DNA of 64,000 bases from Cristatella mucedo (taxonomy: Eukaryota; Bryozoa; Phylactolaemata; Cristatellidae), in assembly GCA_009760855.2 (NCBI GenBank), contig WPIO01000087.1, positions 1,064,001-1,128,000 of the forward strand, given 5' to 3'. Shown here in pieces: positions 1 to 48,069 of this stretch. Positions within the stretch are counted from its first letter, which is position 1. Every line of letters begins with the position of its first letter. A program made the position numbers and the translations under genes. Below the pieces are notes generated by a model, which was given only the letters and a program-made list of their open reading frames with translations, was not told the DNA's origin and searched no databases.

Positions 1-795
1 CACTCCAGAGTATTGATGTGAATGGACCACGTTCATCCGAGGAAACTCAAGTATGAGGTTCCTCGTGGCTCTGTGTTTGGTGCCATTCTTTTCACGGTTT
101 ATACTCTCTCTGCAGGCGATGTGATTGCCAGGCACAACCTAGGCTTTCACTTCCAAGCAGATGACAATAAGTTGTAACTTTGCATTGATCCTTCCCAGCC
201 TTCCAGCATGTCGAATTCTCTCACCTCCCTTTCTGCATGTATTGATGACATCTACCACAGCAAACTTTCTTAAACTGGATGTTGATAAAACCAACTTACT
301 AGTCATGGGCAAACCAATGGTGACTCGGACTATGGAAAGGTTGACTCTGACAACCTCTCTCTGTGGCCCACAGGCCGCTTCACTAAACTGCATAAGTGAC
401 TAACCTATCTGCATTCCGCACTTCTCGAGTCACCGCTCTAGCACCTACAATTCGCTGTCGGCTTCCAGTCGTCTTGCCACTCCGTCGTCCGACGACGACG
501 ACCTACATTGAAATCTCATCGGGGCCTTCGCTTGCACGCACCGAGAGCCTGGTTTCCGGCCCCTGTAACTGCCTGCATTGACTTTGCATCAGTATCGAGT
601 CTCTGCTAATGAAGCATCTGTGCATACTGCCTCTAACCACACTTGCATGCTGACCCTGTGCATGTCACCCCTAACCATGTTATTCATGTTGTTTTTCAAG
701 CATGATTTTACTCACCATTCAATTGCATTTCACTTTGCAGCAAATGTAAAGCGCCTAGAAAGAGATTAAGTTCTCTGAGGGCGCTTTATCAAGAG

Positions 796-835
<40 letters not shown>

Positions 836-836
836 G
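1..836 (+). pseudogene. LINE (CR1/L2-like) relic with (ATT)n tail
   Basis: Degenerate RT fragment that begins before the YADD motif and has stops, with an internal deletion around 345-580. It ends with the family 3' UTR (GCGCCTAGAAAGAGATT) and (TTA)n at 797-836. Confidence 0.8.
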
Positions 837-839
837 TCT

Positions 840-2700
840 GCTCAGCTACGTCTGTGCCCCTGCAAACTCGCCTGTCTCTTTATTTATGAGCAGTTTGCCA
901 GCCTACCAGTGCTGCTTGATTCACTGAAGGAATCCAACTGAGCAGAGAATCTGAGCAGAGCCTTCTTGAGAGCCTTTGCATGCTTCTCGAAGTCTGGCAT
1001 GATATCTAACGAGTCTCATTAACCCTTGGTAACTGAATCTCGGAGCTTTCAAGTGTCTAGATTGATATTCGGTTATCTTAGGGTGCAATACAACTGGCAA
1101 ATTATTATTATCATTATCACCCTTATTCTGAATTGCATCCACTTAACAATTCGCTGGTTCGCAGCAGGCCAGGCTGCAGTCGGGGCAGAGCACTAAAAAA
1201 CAAAGACCGATGCTAATATTGATACTAGTATTAAGACTAAGGTAGTGACAGAAAGGTGGTCAGGCTTTGCTACGTGGGCTGAGTGCATGCGTTACTCGAA
1301 GTGCGTCACCAATTCAAAGCCAAAGCGTTCGGAAATATTCCTAATCAGGATGGCGACCAACGAATCCGAGTGTACGCATAGCTGTTACCTTGGAGACTTC
1401 AACGATTAACATCTGGCTCATTGTGGCACTAACAGACTCTAGCGAACGCAAGAGACGACGACTATAGAGTTCTTACGCCGGGGCGTAATGGTGCGCAGCA
1501 CGCGCGGCGGCGGTGGCGGGGGGGGAGACGGTCAGCCCCAGCAGACATCCAGATGCTGAGTGAGGCCGCCGTCACCCGACGAAGGCGGCGAGCTAGCTCC
1601 CGGCCTTGAGGCCGACGAGGTTAGGAAAATCAAGCGACGACTACAGTTTTCGAGTTCTGCAGATATGCGCCAGAAGCCGGGAGAAGCCCTTGAGAAGCGG
1701 TGCGTCATTAGGCGCTCGCTTTGGCGAGCGCCTAATGCCCAGCAGTCAATACTCACGGAGGAGGAGGCGGAGGCCTCAGCCCAGCGGGAGCTGCTTTAGG
1801 CTACTACTAGCTGAGAAGAAGCAGCTCAGCCGCCGACTCGTAGAACGACGGCAACGACAGCAGAGACGTTCGAGCAGGCGCAACTCGAGAGAAGGCTGGG
1901 CGTGCGAACCGAAGCCAAAGCAGCTGAAGCAGCTATTTCGAATGGACCGCCCCGGCGCCACCAACGTCCTTGACATTGATTGGTGCATCGGGGGCGCGAC
2001 CTTGGCAGGGATTCCGCTGCTGATTTTGGCGTCGCGAGTGTCGTGCGTTCAACACAAAAGTGCGACAAGAACTTTCCTTCTTCCTCGCAGTTTGCGTATT
2101 TATTTGCACAAATAACCTGTGTATGGCCCCAAATGGTAAACCCTGTACTTGCGACGGTGGCAAAATTAGGTTTTAAACTTGATAGAAAAGTTGCTGGAAT
2201 TAAGTTCTATGTAATTGTCAGCCGATTCAGAAACCGCACTCATTATAGCAATAGACGCGCCTACGCGATCGATTATAGTGGGCAGGAACATTATCGTCTG
2301 CAGCAGAACTCGAGCGCGTGACTGCGTTGCAAAAGTGAAACGCGACTCCTGCTCGTCTCCTGAACACCCCAACCGCATTCGGCTTCGTGATAGCCTCGAC
2401 TGCGCTCGACTTCCAGTTCGTGAATACTTCGCCGTGGTTTTTTTGTCGCGTTGTCTCTCGCCGCGCGACTGAGGGACTCTGCGGTCGTGGCCACGCCCAC
2501 AATGTCATTCCGCCTCAGCCGAACTTGCACCAGTCCCTCCAGCCAGGGCGTACTGCGTACCAGCTCGTACGGCTGTGCAGTCAAGCGGTATCAGCTAGCT
2601 AAGCTGGATTTAATTGCCAGGCCAGCTGTGGTCTGACAAAGCGCCATTCCTGCAGCGAACAACTTTCTGCCTGTCCACCACCGGCGTGTATGGACGCTAT
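840..2700. other. No gene recognised
   Basis: Unique-looking sequence with a GC-rich part at 1,480-2,000. It holds a perfect hairpin at 1706-1737. The open frames here lack domains and overlap on both strands. Confidence 0.5.
1706..1737. repeat. Perfect inverted repeat (14 bp arms)
   Basis: CATTAGGCGCTCGC at 1706-1719 and its exact complement at 1724-1737, with a TTTG loop. Confidence 0.8.
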
Positions 2701-2707
2701 CCACTTT

Positions 2708-3205
<498 letters not shown>

Positions 3206-5224
3206 TTCTCTACCGGCGCTCCGTAGCTGCTTCCACGACGGCTACTACATCCGTAAGTACGTTCACTTGCCTGCGCGTGATACAATGCAGCCACCATCGT
3301 CACTACAGCTAGTACTCACTTGTGGGGGCTTCTTTCTTCGTCACGCCACCATCGTGCGCACGCACACGCACGAGCCGCTCTCTAGTAGCCAGGCTAGCTA
3401 CGTGTAGGTGCTGCGCCGCTGCACGACGCAGGTACGCATGCAGTAGCGGAAACACTGTATCACAGGAGAGCAGCTCCCACTTAACATATAAAGTCCGTAT
3501 CCAGAACGTGGACAAGTCTATTTGAAAGCAGCGAGTTGTTACATTTGTTAGACAATGTCCACGACGTGCATAACGGCTCCACAGTGTGGAGCTCAAATGA
3601 GCTCAAATTGAAATGCTGAGTCTGAAATCACAACTCAGTGCCTATCTCATGGCGTGCCCTTCTATGCGGCCTCGGCCAGCGAATATTGAAGAATCTGCTC
3701 CCACGATTTACAATTCAGGAACCGCGTATAATGACGATCAGTTGCAATCGGGCTGCTTTATCTTGTCGCCCCTACGCTACCTCCTTAAATAAAGGCCGTC
3801 CTCGGCCGTAATAGAAAAATTAAAAACCCAATTATGGTAGCTGCCGACGTTCGGCTTAGCCACCTCGTCAGATTCTAACACAAATTGCTGCTGACGAATT
3901 TTCAGGCGTCTTTTTTCAAGCGGTCACTGCGGCTGTCTAGACTTCATGTTCCTCACCAACAGCCGTCCCACCAACGAGGCTGTCAGGAATCGTCTCCAGA
4001 ACCCTCGGCTACGTCATCAGTTCGTGAACAATTCACACCGCTGGAAACAGACGCGTGCCTTTGGCCGCAGTGCTATGTTAACGGATAGATGAACTGATCT
4101 CAAACCGGAACGAGATTAGTACACTCAACACAGAGAGACAGTCCTCCCTGCACCGTTGCACGAGCAATGGCGAATTCGTCTTACCATTCTCGGTACTGGC
4201 ATTGCTTCAGAAATCCAGTCTCGTCTCCCTTTGCATCAGTTAGACGATCTTTGGGATACGAATATGAAACTAATTCTTGCAGAAAATCGGCTAATGTGTG
4301 AAATATCATTCTTTTAGATGTAATTCTGGCACGCTTACTGGCTGGTACACGAATGAAAGAGAGCAATGAACTAAGCTATTCAAAGGCTTGGACGGTAACT
4401 AACCAACCACGCTAGCAACTGCTACTTCTGCATGACGGTAACTTCCAAACGTCAAGCTAGCAAGAGAGCCTCCCATCATGTATCCACACATTCCTTCATC
4501 CATCGCCTCACAACCATGCTGCACACTGCACTCCTCGTCCCAATCCTCCAGGAATAGATGGGCCTTCTTCAGGAGAGAGCTCAAGTCAGACAGCGAGAAC
4601 GATATTGCAGATCTTGACTCCGATCCACAGATTATACTGAAGATGGAAAGCCATGTTTCTCCAACCTTTGAAGAACGAGCAATTATCTTATCAGAGACCT
4701 CGGTCTTACCAAGTCCAGTGCTGACTGTCTGACATCTAGGCTCAAGGAGCAAAACTCGCTGGATGAAAGTGTGAAATACTAGATCAGAGAAAGCGCCGTC
4801 GACTATTGTCAACTTCTATAGTCGACAAGAGCGTCGGTATGTGCTTCTGCAAAAATGGGGCCGGCCTATTCGAGGATATTTCATGAATTGCCTACAATAA
4901 GAGTGTATGGCCTTTATTGAAACGGCTGGGGGCGTGCTAAATCAGCCAGACCATCATAGCCAAGATATTTAGATTTCACGCTCACCGAAACGGCTAGGAA
5001 CTTATTATGGAAAAACTTGTGTTTAGGTGGAATTCAATCCGAAGCCGCGTACTACTCTGTCACTTGGGCTCCAGGAGCTGGCCTCGGCATTTGAGCTGGT
5101 TTTAGGGCTGTCGATCCTCGAAGGCGAGCTAGTTAACCCCTGGGCGAGTACAAAAAATATTCTGTCAGTAGAGCTCAAGCAGAGCTGGAGCCTTTAAGCA
5201 GTCGCACTTTAAGCATCCTCTTGA
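3206..5224. other. No gene recognised
   Basis: No repeat family or domain seen. A 137-codon minus-strand open frame (4399-4812) has no recognisable domain or clear splice context. Confidence 0.4.
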
Positions 5225-5274
5225 CTCAGCACTAAAGCTAGCGTACACCTTGGATGCTACTACATGCTTGTACT

Positions 5275-5291
5275 CCCCCCCCCCCCCCCCC
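5275..5291. repeat. Homopolymer run, 17 C
   Basis: Seventeen consecutive C just before a LINE relic. Prone to sequencing error. Confidence 0.8.
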
Positions 5292-5299
5292 GCTCAGTC

Positions 5300-6021
5300 G
5301 ATCCGACTTCTCGACGCCGACATTGGTTCACGTATTTGTGACATCCGTTTTCACTTTTGTAGCTCACTGCTTGCTGGCTTATCGACATGTGCAATCAGGC
5401 GCTTACAGCTGGTGCAAAACTCTGCAGCTAGGCCTGTCTGTCGTTAGCCTCGCGGTTGCCACATCACACCACTTTTCGCTGACCTGAACTGGCTACCAGT
5501 CAAGCAACTCATCGACTTCAAGGTTTTTTGCTCACTTTTAGGTTCCTTCATCCTTTGGCTCCAGCCTATCTCTCAGATCTACTCCCCCACCAAGCCAAGC
5601 ATCGCACCACACGCTTTACGGAATGTCACTATTTACGTATACCTCAGACAAACCTCAAATGTTTTGGAGGCCATGCATTCTTTCCGTATGCTCCCAAAGC
5701 CTGGATCCCACTCCCGACTTGAGTCACAACATCTCCTGACTTGACCACATTTTAAAAGAACTTGAAACGCACCTATTCAGGACCGCATTTAGTGGATCCC
5801 TGCTATTCGTTCTTTATGTGCTAACGTGTGATGACACCGTGAATGCTACCACTAACCGCACCTGTATGCTGACCCATGCTGACCCTGGCACCCCTGTTTA
5901 TGTTATTCTCGTTGCTTATCGCGCATGGTACCACTGACCATTCGATCGTGTTTCCTTTGCAGCGAACGCAATGCATCTAGAAAGAGATTTTCTCTGAGGG
6001 TGCTTTATAAAGAGGGTGCTT
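5300..6021 (+). pseudogene. LINE (CR1/L2-like) relic
   Basis: C-terminal RT fragment with frameshifts plus the 3' UTR. It is cut off by the solo LTR that starts at 6022. Confidence 0.75.
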
Positions 6022-7107
6022 TGTAGCACTTTGCTGGCCTTGGCTGAATTTTAGCGCGAACAAGAGCTGTTCGGAGGCGAGCTAGAACTCCTTTGTCCTG
6101 GAGCAGTGAGCCAGAGAGGAGCGTCAGAGCGGTTAGAGAGCAAGAGCTTAGGAGCAAGCCAGGAAGCTGAGACCGGCGGTGGCGATTCGGCCTCTAGAAT
6201 TGGTCCGATACCCGCGGAAGCTGCTGATTGATGTTGGCTGGCCTGTCAACCTCCGCCTTCACTCGGTCCAAGAAAGAATCGTCTGGAACCCATTCGCCAT
6301 TCAAGCTGGACAGAGGGGACATTCCAGTGGCCTAGCACCGGTATTAGTTCCTTACAGTAATGGGCCATGGTGTCGGGCCCAATACCACTAAGCTCTTGCC
6401 CCATTGTCTCAGCCAAGTATTTAATAGTCGAGCGACGCTCGCTCTGGGTCTTTTTGTCTGTGGTCTTCTGTCTTTGGTCCGTCTCCGCCGTCGGACTCGT
6501 TTTCTCTGGAGGGCGGGCTGTTCGCCAGCGATTGACGGAACAGGACGAGACAGCGCGCTAGGAGGATTCGGTGGACTCCACCGAATACGGTCGTATCGCG
6601 CCCGAGCTGGCATTTTGTGTTTCTTTCGTGTTTTGTGTGTGCGCGCTAGCACGTGGTCTCGGCATAGGGATTTGCCGGTGCGAGCTAGACGTAGTTGGCG
6701 TGTTTGGGGTATTCCCTCGGCACAGGTGGGAACGGATTCCTAGTTCACCGGTTAGGGTTTAGGGTCCGGGTCGCGCTTAGTGAGGAGGAGTATTCCCTCC
6801 GCAAGAGTGTTGGTGTAGCTGAGAACGTGCGAGGAGTGTGGAGATAAAGCTGAACTAGACGCGCAGCGACTTTGTGCGCTTGCGAATAAAGTTCAGTAAA
6901 ATCCCCAATTTGCGTGTCTCGCTTTCCAATTCACGCCGCGGACTCACGACCCCCTTTATTAACGGTAAGCAGGTCAGCGCCAGAAACGCTCGTTTCGTGG
7001 CGGCCAGCTTATTTCGCGTAGGCGCGCACCGAACGGCATTAGGCGATAGGCTACGCCGCTAGGTAAGCGGCAGGTCAAGCTTACCCCGCCGAGCCTTCGG
7101 CGTTACA
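6022..7107 (+). mobile_element. Solo LTR of an LTR retrotransposon, 1,086 bp
   Basis: Begins TGTAGCAC and ends CGTTACA (TGTA..TACA termini). It is flanked by GCTT at 6018-6021 and 7108-7111, a target-site duplication. A TATA-like TATTTAATA lies at 6418-6426 and AATAAA at 6885-6890, in the order expected for U3-R. It splits LINE-derived sequence, which resumes on its right side. No internal coding region is present, so it is a recombined solo LTR. Confidence 0.7.
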
Positions 7108-7111
7108 GCTT

Positions 7112-7590
7112 TATCAGTGACTTCAAAGTTTCTTTGCTCGCTTTTAGGTCCCTTCATTCTTTGGCTCCAGCCTATCTCTCAGATCTACTCCCCCCCCCCA
7201 CCAAGCCAAGCATCGTACCACCAGCTTTTCGGAATCCAACAGTCTACCTATACCTCGTGCGAACCTCCAATCCAATGGAGACTGCCCTTTAGCTCCGTAT
7301 GCTCCCAAAGCCTAGATCTCACTTCCGACTTGCGTCGCGACACCGCCTGACTTTTTCACTTTCAAAAAGAAACTAAAAACCCATCTATTGAGCATAGCAT
7401 TCAGTGGGCCTCGGTGATTCGTCCTTTTCGTGCGTATGTGTGCTGACACTGTGCATGGTGCCGCTAGCCGTATCTGCATGCTGACCCTGTGCATCCAACC
7501 GCAAACCATGTAATGCTAGTTGTCACCGAGCATGCTACCACTAACCATCGGACCATGCTTCTTGTACAACGTATGTTCAGTGCGTTTCGG
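7112..7590 (+). pseudogene. LINE (CR1/L2-like) relic
   Basis: Matches the RT C-terminal region from the DFKVLSLTFRSLHS part onward, with indels, then the 3' UTR. Confidence 0.65.
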
Positions 7591-7869
7591 CGCCACCTGC
7601 CACGCAGCAAGGTGCAGTGGCTGACGTAGCTTTTGGGCTTGGCCAACATCGCGCGCTGGCTATTCAGCCCGCCCGTTTTGGCTTACCACGGCTATCAATC
7701 AGCAGTTGACTCGTCCTGGAGAGCCCAGTACCCCAGACAAGGCATTTATCAGCCCGGCCGCCCTGCGGCACACGCACACATACACGCTCTCCAGAGCCAC
7801 TGCTTGGCGCTCTGTTCCTCATTAAAGCTGGCTACTTTAAAAAGTGTTTTTCCAATGTGTATTTCGCCA

Positions 7870-8115
7870 TAAGAACAGAAATGTAACGTAATGTATCTCC
7901 GTCAGTAACTCCACAAAGTCATAAAGACCATGTGGGTGTTACGCAGGAGAGTTTTGTATAGCACACTCACAGCCTAAGCGGCTTTCGGTACGCATTCGGT
8001 AGCCAACAGACTTCGTCTCACGCAACAGAGAGAAAGTGGGAAGCATAGCAGAGTTAGGAGAGCAGTTGAGGTAGTGAGTAGCATAGAAGTAGCAGTTCAG
8101 GACCGCTGAAAAAGA
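7870..8115 (-). repeat. Second LINE family, 3' end relic
   Basis: Shares the block around GCATTCGGTAGCCAACAGAC with copies at 19915-20060, 46255-46860 and 52055-52500. The 46 kb copy contains RT C-terminal sequence, which defines the family as a LINE. Confidence 0.55.
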
Positions 8116-10099
8116 TGTGCCATAGTCGGCAGTTGGAGAGTAGATGTCGTTGCGTAAGAACGATATTGAATGCCCCGAAGGCTCTATACAAATGTGTGAT
8201 TATTATTGTAATTACTATTTTAAGGTATGAGCTCTCTGTGACGCTGCTGCCTTTCGCTGCTGTCGGCGTACGCGAATGCACTGGTGGCGCACGTACGATT
8301 CACTTGCCGCGACTACAAGATTCTGGAGCGTCACAGCGAGTATTTGGAACTAAGCGAGGACGTTAAGAGCGCAGCTTTTGTAGCCTCGAGCTTTAGAGTC
8401 CCGACGCCGAAGCTGCTACATTACGGTTTCTAACTGATTTGCAGAATTTAGCTTGCCCGTGGTTAACTTTATTCATGGAGAGTCAGCCATACAACCTTAA
8501 AAGCCTTACAAGCCTTAAAACCGTGCTGCTCCATAGCTGGAGCAGCTGCCCGTCCCTTGTCCTCAATATGCGCATTTCAATATGCGCATCTCAAATAGGA
8601 CTACATTTCTGTCAAGACCTTGCTGATGCCTTGAGGTAGAAAAGATACGGTTTAGAGCTCATAGAAGACCAAAATTGCCTCTTTTCTTAATGGGCCTGCA
8701 AAGTGTTTTCATGAAGTTTCCTTGTTTTCCCTACTCACGAGACTGCCTTGTTTCTAAGGAACGCTATTGCCAACGGGTCTGGCTACGGCGCACTGATTTC
8801 TCCGTAAGGACAAACAACGGCAATTGCGAGATGCCGTTAAAACCCGCGGAATGGGAGGTAAAGATTAGATTAGGTTAGGCTTGACAGGTAAGGGCCTCAT
8901 TGAGAAACTTCACGTTACGGCGCCAAGCAATGAGTCGGCAGCCTCAGTCACCCTTTCATTGCTGGCGGAGGCAAGGTTGGAATCTCCTTTGGACTACGAA
9001 TGAAAGAGATCCTAAGCGCGTCAAGAATACGCCAAGAAGCTGAACAGAACGAAGAAAGTGGCCTGGAAGTTGCTTCGTTGCAGTGGCTCACGGCTTTCTT
9101 GTAAATGAGAGGCTTCAAATGTACGAGCAGTCGAATAGGAATCTCATAGAGAGCTATGCCCAAATCCGCTGCGAAATGTCTCTTAAATTCCATATACTAG
9201 ACGTTCATTTGAAGAATTCAAGGAGTTCATGGTATTTCCTTAAAAAGATCAGGCTGGGTGCTATCACCGGAAGGCACTGAACTTTGGACTTCGTTCCCAA
9301 GGACACCATAACAAAAACATGATGACGGCCTACGTTTGGATGCTCTTTCGATAATGCAATTTGCAGTACAAAGCTGCAAATTTATAGGATTTACTCATTT
9401 GTGAACCTTTTTAAGTGGTCATTTTTGCATGACTTCAGAGCTATTTCAGGTTAATTTCGATTCATTTGGTGTTCTTTCTGACTAAATTTGATTCAAAAGA
9501 AGTTTTTTTTATCAGTTTTGTTACTGGAACTCTGTTTTATTCACACTAGCAAAATTTGTAGAGATTAATGGCCCTTTTTTAAAACTTCTGAGACATAAGT
9601 AATGGGAAATAACGTTCACTATAAACGTATAAAAGTTTTGTTGGATAAATAATTAATGAAAGCTGCAATCGTTCCGGCTGTACAAAAAAGAAGTAGGCTA
9701 CTGTGAGACTCAGCACGAAGAAGCTGAGATCACGCTCCTGAGGCTAATACTCGTAGCAGAATTGCATCTTTGCTCCACCTTCAGTCCAAAGAAAAACTCG
9801 GAAAATATTTTCTTAAGCTAGTATCCCCTCATACATGAGCGAGCATTGGCTGGGCTCTTCAATAGGGCTCTGGGCACAGCAACAGCTCCCTAGCATTTCC
9901 ACGGCAAAGCCTTCGCTGAGGGACCGTGGGAAGGTGAAGGCCGTTGTGCTGCTACTTCTCAGGGCAACGTTCTGCGAGATTCGTTCTGCGAGATTGCGTT
10001 CTGGGAGATTCATCTGAATAGAGCGACTTCGCTTCTAGGAAGACGGTTAGGCAATCACACTTCGCGGTCAGATAGAATAGAGTCTTAAACACGCAGTTC
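8116..10099. other. No gene recognised
   Basis: AT-rich from 9,300 to 9,700. No domain, repeat family or convincing exon is visible. Confidence 0.4.
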
Positions 10100-10105
10100 T
10101 TTATT
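10100..10105 (-). promoter_or_regulatory. Candidate poly(A) signal of the CH/ankyrin gene
   Basis: AATAAA on the minus strand, about 490 nt after the stop codon. It is the nearest canonical signal downstream. Confidence 0.4.
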
Positions 10106-10594
10106 GGCTGCTGCAACCTAGTGAAATTACCTGAGGATCTTTTGCATCTCTTTAATTAAGGCTTTTTACTTTACCTTTGACCTTGGCATCCCGAGGTCAT
10201 GCGCGGGGTTACAGAACTGACAACCTTTCGGACAAGTGACCGACTCACCTGTCTCAGATTGAAACCTACCCATTGCAAAAGCAAGTGCAGTGCGTTCCTC
10301 GTCATTTGCCATTCGCTAAAAATGCACAGCATTTATATAGCGAATTGAGTCCATCTGTGCGGTCGGCCACAGGTGCCAGCTTAATTGGTTCCACGGGAAC
10401 CGCGTGCTGCTTAATAAAGACAAAACTGCCTGACGAAGTTATACAAGAACTCCAAAAATGACCCCAGTGCGATCCCAGCACTGCTGAAGTTCGATCGATA
10501 CGCTGGGCTGGCTTCGTCTCCACCGCTCGAGATGGCAATCCAGGGCAGCCAAAGCACAATGGCGATGAGCTGCGTCGTCCCAGGTCATGCCAAC

Positions 10595-45599
<35,005 letters not shown>

Positions 45600-45719
45600 C
45601 TGAAAAAAAGGACACTAACTTGAAGCTAATTTCTCTAGGAAATACTAGCGTGCACGTGACTCGGTCGTCTGTGTCCCCACAAAGCAAGAAGACTCTATAA
45701 GCGATATGCAGGAGAGCTC

Positions 45720-45850
45720 TCTTCAGTGTACTCAAAGCCTGATCGGTTTTCGGTGCGCATTCGGTAGCTAGCAGCTCTCGCCTCTCGTGACAAGGAAAAA
45801 TTGAGATGCAAAGCTGAGTCAGAATGACCTTAAATGAAGAAATTATCTTA
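45720..45850 (-). repeat. Second LINE family, 3' end relic
   Basis: CGGTGCGCATTCGGTAGCTA block shared with 7,980 and 52,150. Confidence 0.45.
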
Positions 45851-46114
45851 GAAGTAGAAGTGCATGACAGCTAAAAAGTAGGTCCTAAAGTGGGCGGTAA
45901 TAGAAAAAAATATCGCTGCTTTAGGGCATTGATGGGTTCCACAGCCCGAGGATTTCCACAGCCAGAGAAAATCTTCTGCGTCAGTCGTCAAGTGAAGGCT
46001 ATGGAGAACCAGTACATTTTTGTCATCAGAGGACTTGGGTACGCGAGAATACTTATTTAAATTTCTGAAACAGCTCAGCTAGGTACGTACGTAGCTGATC
46101 AATCGAGGTAATTA

Positions 46115-46250
46115 AATGCTCAATTTCAGACCGCAGACAAATACAAAGGACAGTGAACTGGGACGGAGCGAATTCTGTGATGAACAGATAGTTTTAAGCT
46201 TCTTTTTTATGTCATTAAATCAAGTGACGAGGGATGTTAGAAAAAAAGCA
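46115..46250 (-). repeat. LINE 3' UTR relic
   Basis: ACAGATAGTTTTAAGCTTCT resembles the complement of the CR1/L2-like 3' end. Confidence 0.4.
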
Positions 46251-46254
46251 ACTA

Positions 46255-46860
46255 GCTCACTGCAAATGGCTATGAATATTTCTGCAAGGCTAGTTTTCAG
46301 GTCACAGAGGTTTTACCACGTGTCTGCTTTGCTAAAAGTGCTAGGATGGCTGCCGGCTGATCAACGGATACAGAGCAAAGTGTTTATGCTAACCCACAAG
46401 ACGTTCCACGGCTTGGCTCCTTCATAACTAGCTGAAATACTGCACCAGGTTCAGCCTCCTCGTGCCCTCATGTCCTGTATGGACAATAAACTAGCTGTTT
46501 CATTCCTCTGCTTTAAGACCGTTGGAGACAGAAGCTTTAGCTTTGCAGGTCCTAGACTGCGGAACTAGCTTCCACGTTTCTTACGCAATGACAATTACTC
46601 TCCTGCTGCCGACTATTGCACAGCCTTTCCAGTGGTCCTGAGCTGCTAATTCCATGCTACTTACTCCTTCAACTGCCCTCCAGACTCTGCTATGCTTCCC
46701 ACTTTCTCATTATTGCGTAAGAGGAAGTCTGTTGGCTAGCGAATGCGGACCGAAAGCAACTTAGGCTGTGAGTGTGTGTGATACAAAACTCTCCTGCGTA
46801 ACATCCACGTAGTCTTTATGACTTTGTGAAATTACAAACATAGATACATACACACATACA
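46255..46860 (+). pseudogene. Second LINE family, RT C-terminus and 3' end
   Basis: Frame RSQRFYHVSALLKVLGWLPA, then DQRIQSKVFMLTHKTFHGLA, a stop, then DNKLAVSFLCFKTVGDRSFS and FAGPRLRN. This is the closing domain of a LINE RT distinct from the dominant family, followed by a shared 3' UTR. Confidence 0.65.
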
Positions 46861-47164
46861 TTGTAGTGTGCTCAAGGTCTAGGAAGAAAACGCATTTAAG
46901 GCATGGCTTTCAAGGTATTTAAATATCTTGACAGGTACAAACGACTGAATTGAATCAGAAGTGGTGAGTAATACGCTCGGAAACCTTGCCAGGAAGTAAT
47001 TTCGAAAGTCAGGCCGGAGCAAGAGATTGGATTGTCTTAAAAAGATGAGTGAAAGAATCTTGACTTCAAATGTTTTACGATGGGCAGCCAAAGCTGATTT
47101 ATGAGGAGTGGTGCAATCTGGCAGTTATGACGGTTAGTGTAGATAAGCCAAGCTAGTAGTACTA

Positions 47165-47357
47165 CTCCACTGGCAACTAAAAAAAAAACTACTAGCTGAT
47201 TTAACAGCCTCTTTTGTATAGCGATAGAAGAGCCTTTACGGCTATCACGACCGCTTGCAGTGGCGATAGAGGATCGCCCACCGCAGGAATCGAACCCACG
47301 ACCTCGGGACCTAGGTCGTGAAAGCAACCGCCTTACCTAGAGTGCCATCACGGCTCA
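47165..47357 (-). repeat. tRNA-derived SINE
   Basis: Reverse copy of the SINE at 40897, with the B box as GGAATCGAACCCAC on the plus strand and the head GAGTGCCATCACGGCTCAC at its right end. Poly(A) on the sense strand is replaced by a short T/A run. Confidence 0.75.
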
Positions 47358-47524
47358 CCAAGACCTGATAGCTGCAAGTTACAGAATATGATGAATTGTT
47401 GTGAACGTGATCTTCTGAATATTAGCTGTATACGCCCGTCGGCCATAAAGAGTAGCTATTCCCAGGCTTCATTTCCATTCAGGCAAAACAACTTTAGAAG
47501 CTACCTCAGCTACACACACCAGGT

Positions 47525-47760
47525 AACAAATTTTTGCCTGCTTCGAGACTCGAGCCCGCCTACTTAGTCGTAAAGCATGAGCACCTAACCCAACCCCCAC
47601 CCGGGTCTAAGACCCCCCCCCCGGGGAGGGGGAGAGAACAGTTCATTCAACAGCCTCGTGTATATATTGGGCAGGAAAGCCCTAGCGGTAATCACAAGCC
47701 ATATCCTAAACGGGATGCGTTTGAATTTCGATGCAGAGTCGATTGAGAGTAAAAACTGAC
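47525..47760. repeat. SINE relics, mixed orientation
   Basis: Plus-strand CGAGACTCGAGCCCGCC with GAGCACCTAA is a reverse SINE head. CCTAGCGGTAATCACAAGCC is a further diverged piece. A C/G-rich run sits between them. Confidence 0.4.
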
Positions 47761-47929
47761 CGAAGTCTCAGCGATTGAACACAGAACCTCCCGAGGAAAC
47801 GTGAGATCAGTCAGGCAGGCTGATCAATCACACTGCAAGTCCGAGATAACTCGTTCTGACTAGCTATTCTATCGCGTCCGACATCGACGCGTCTGACATG
47901 CCGCTGCGATTCATCCCAGGATTAAGGCA

Positions 47930-48065
47930 CTCCCTTTCGATGATCGAGGTCAAGGTGAATGCACTTGATGACCGCGGTCGTTGGCTAGAGCCTCGCAGCA
48001 TACATTAAGTGCCTTTATGGATATTAAGTTATCCTTGGGCACTATAAAAATGAGTTATATTATAT
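47930..48065 (+). repeat. SINE with LINE-like 3' end
   Basis: GAGGTCAAGGTGAATGCACT, GGCTAGAGCCTCG and the tail AAGTTATCCTTGGGCACTAT. Confidence 0.5.
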
Positions 48066-48069
48066 CAAT

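Noticed and set aside
4399-4812. 137-codon minus-strand open frame
   Set aside because: Longest unexplained frame in the left flank, but no recognisable domain, conserved motif or splice context. Could be chance.
6360-6743. 127-codon open frame
   Set aside because: Lies within the solo LTR, whose U3/R region is not expected to code.
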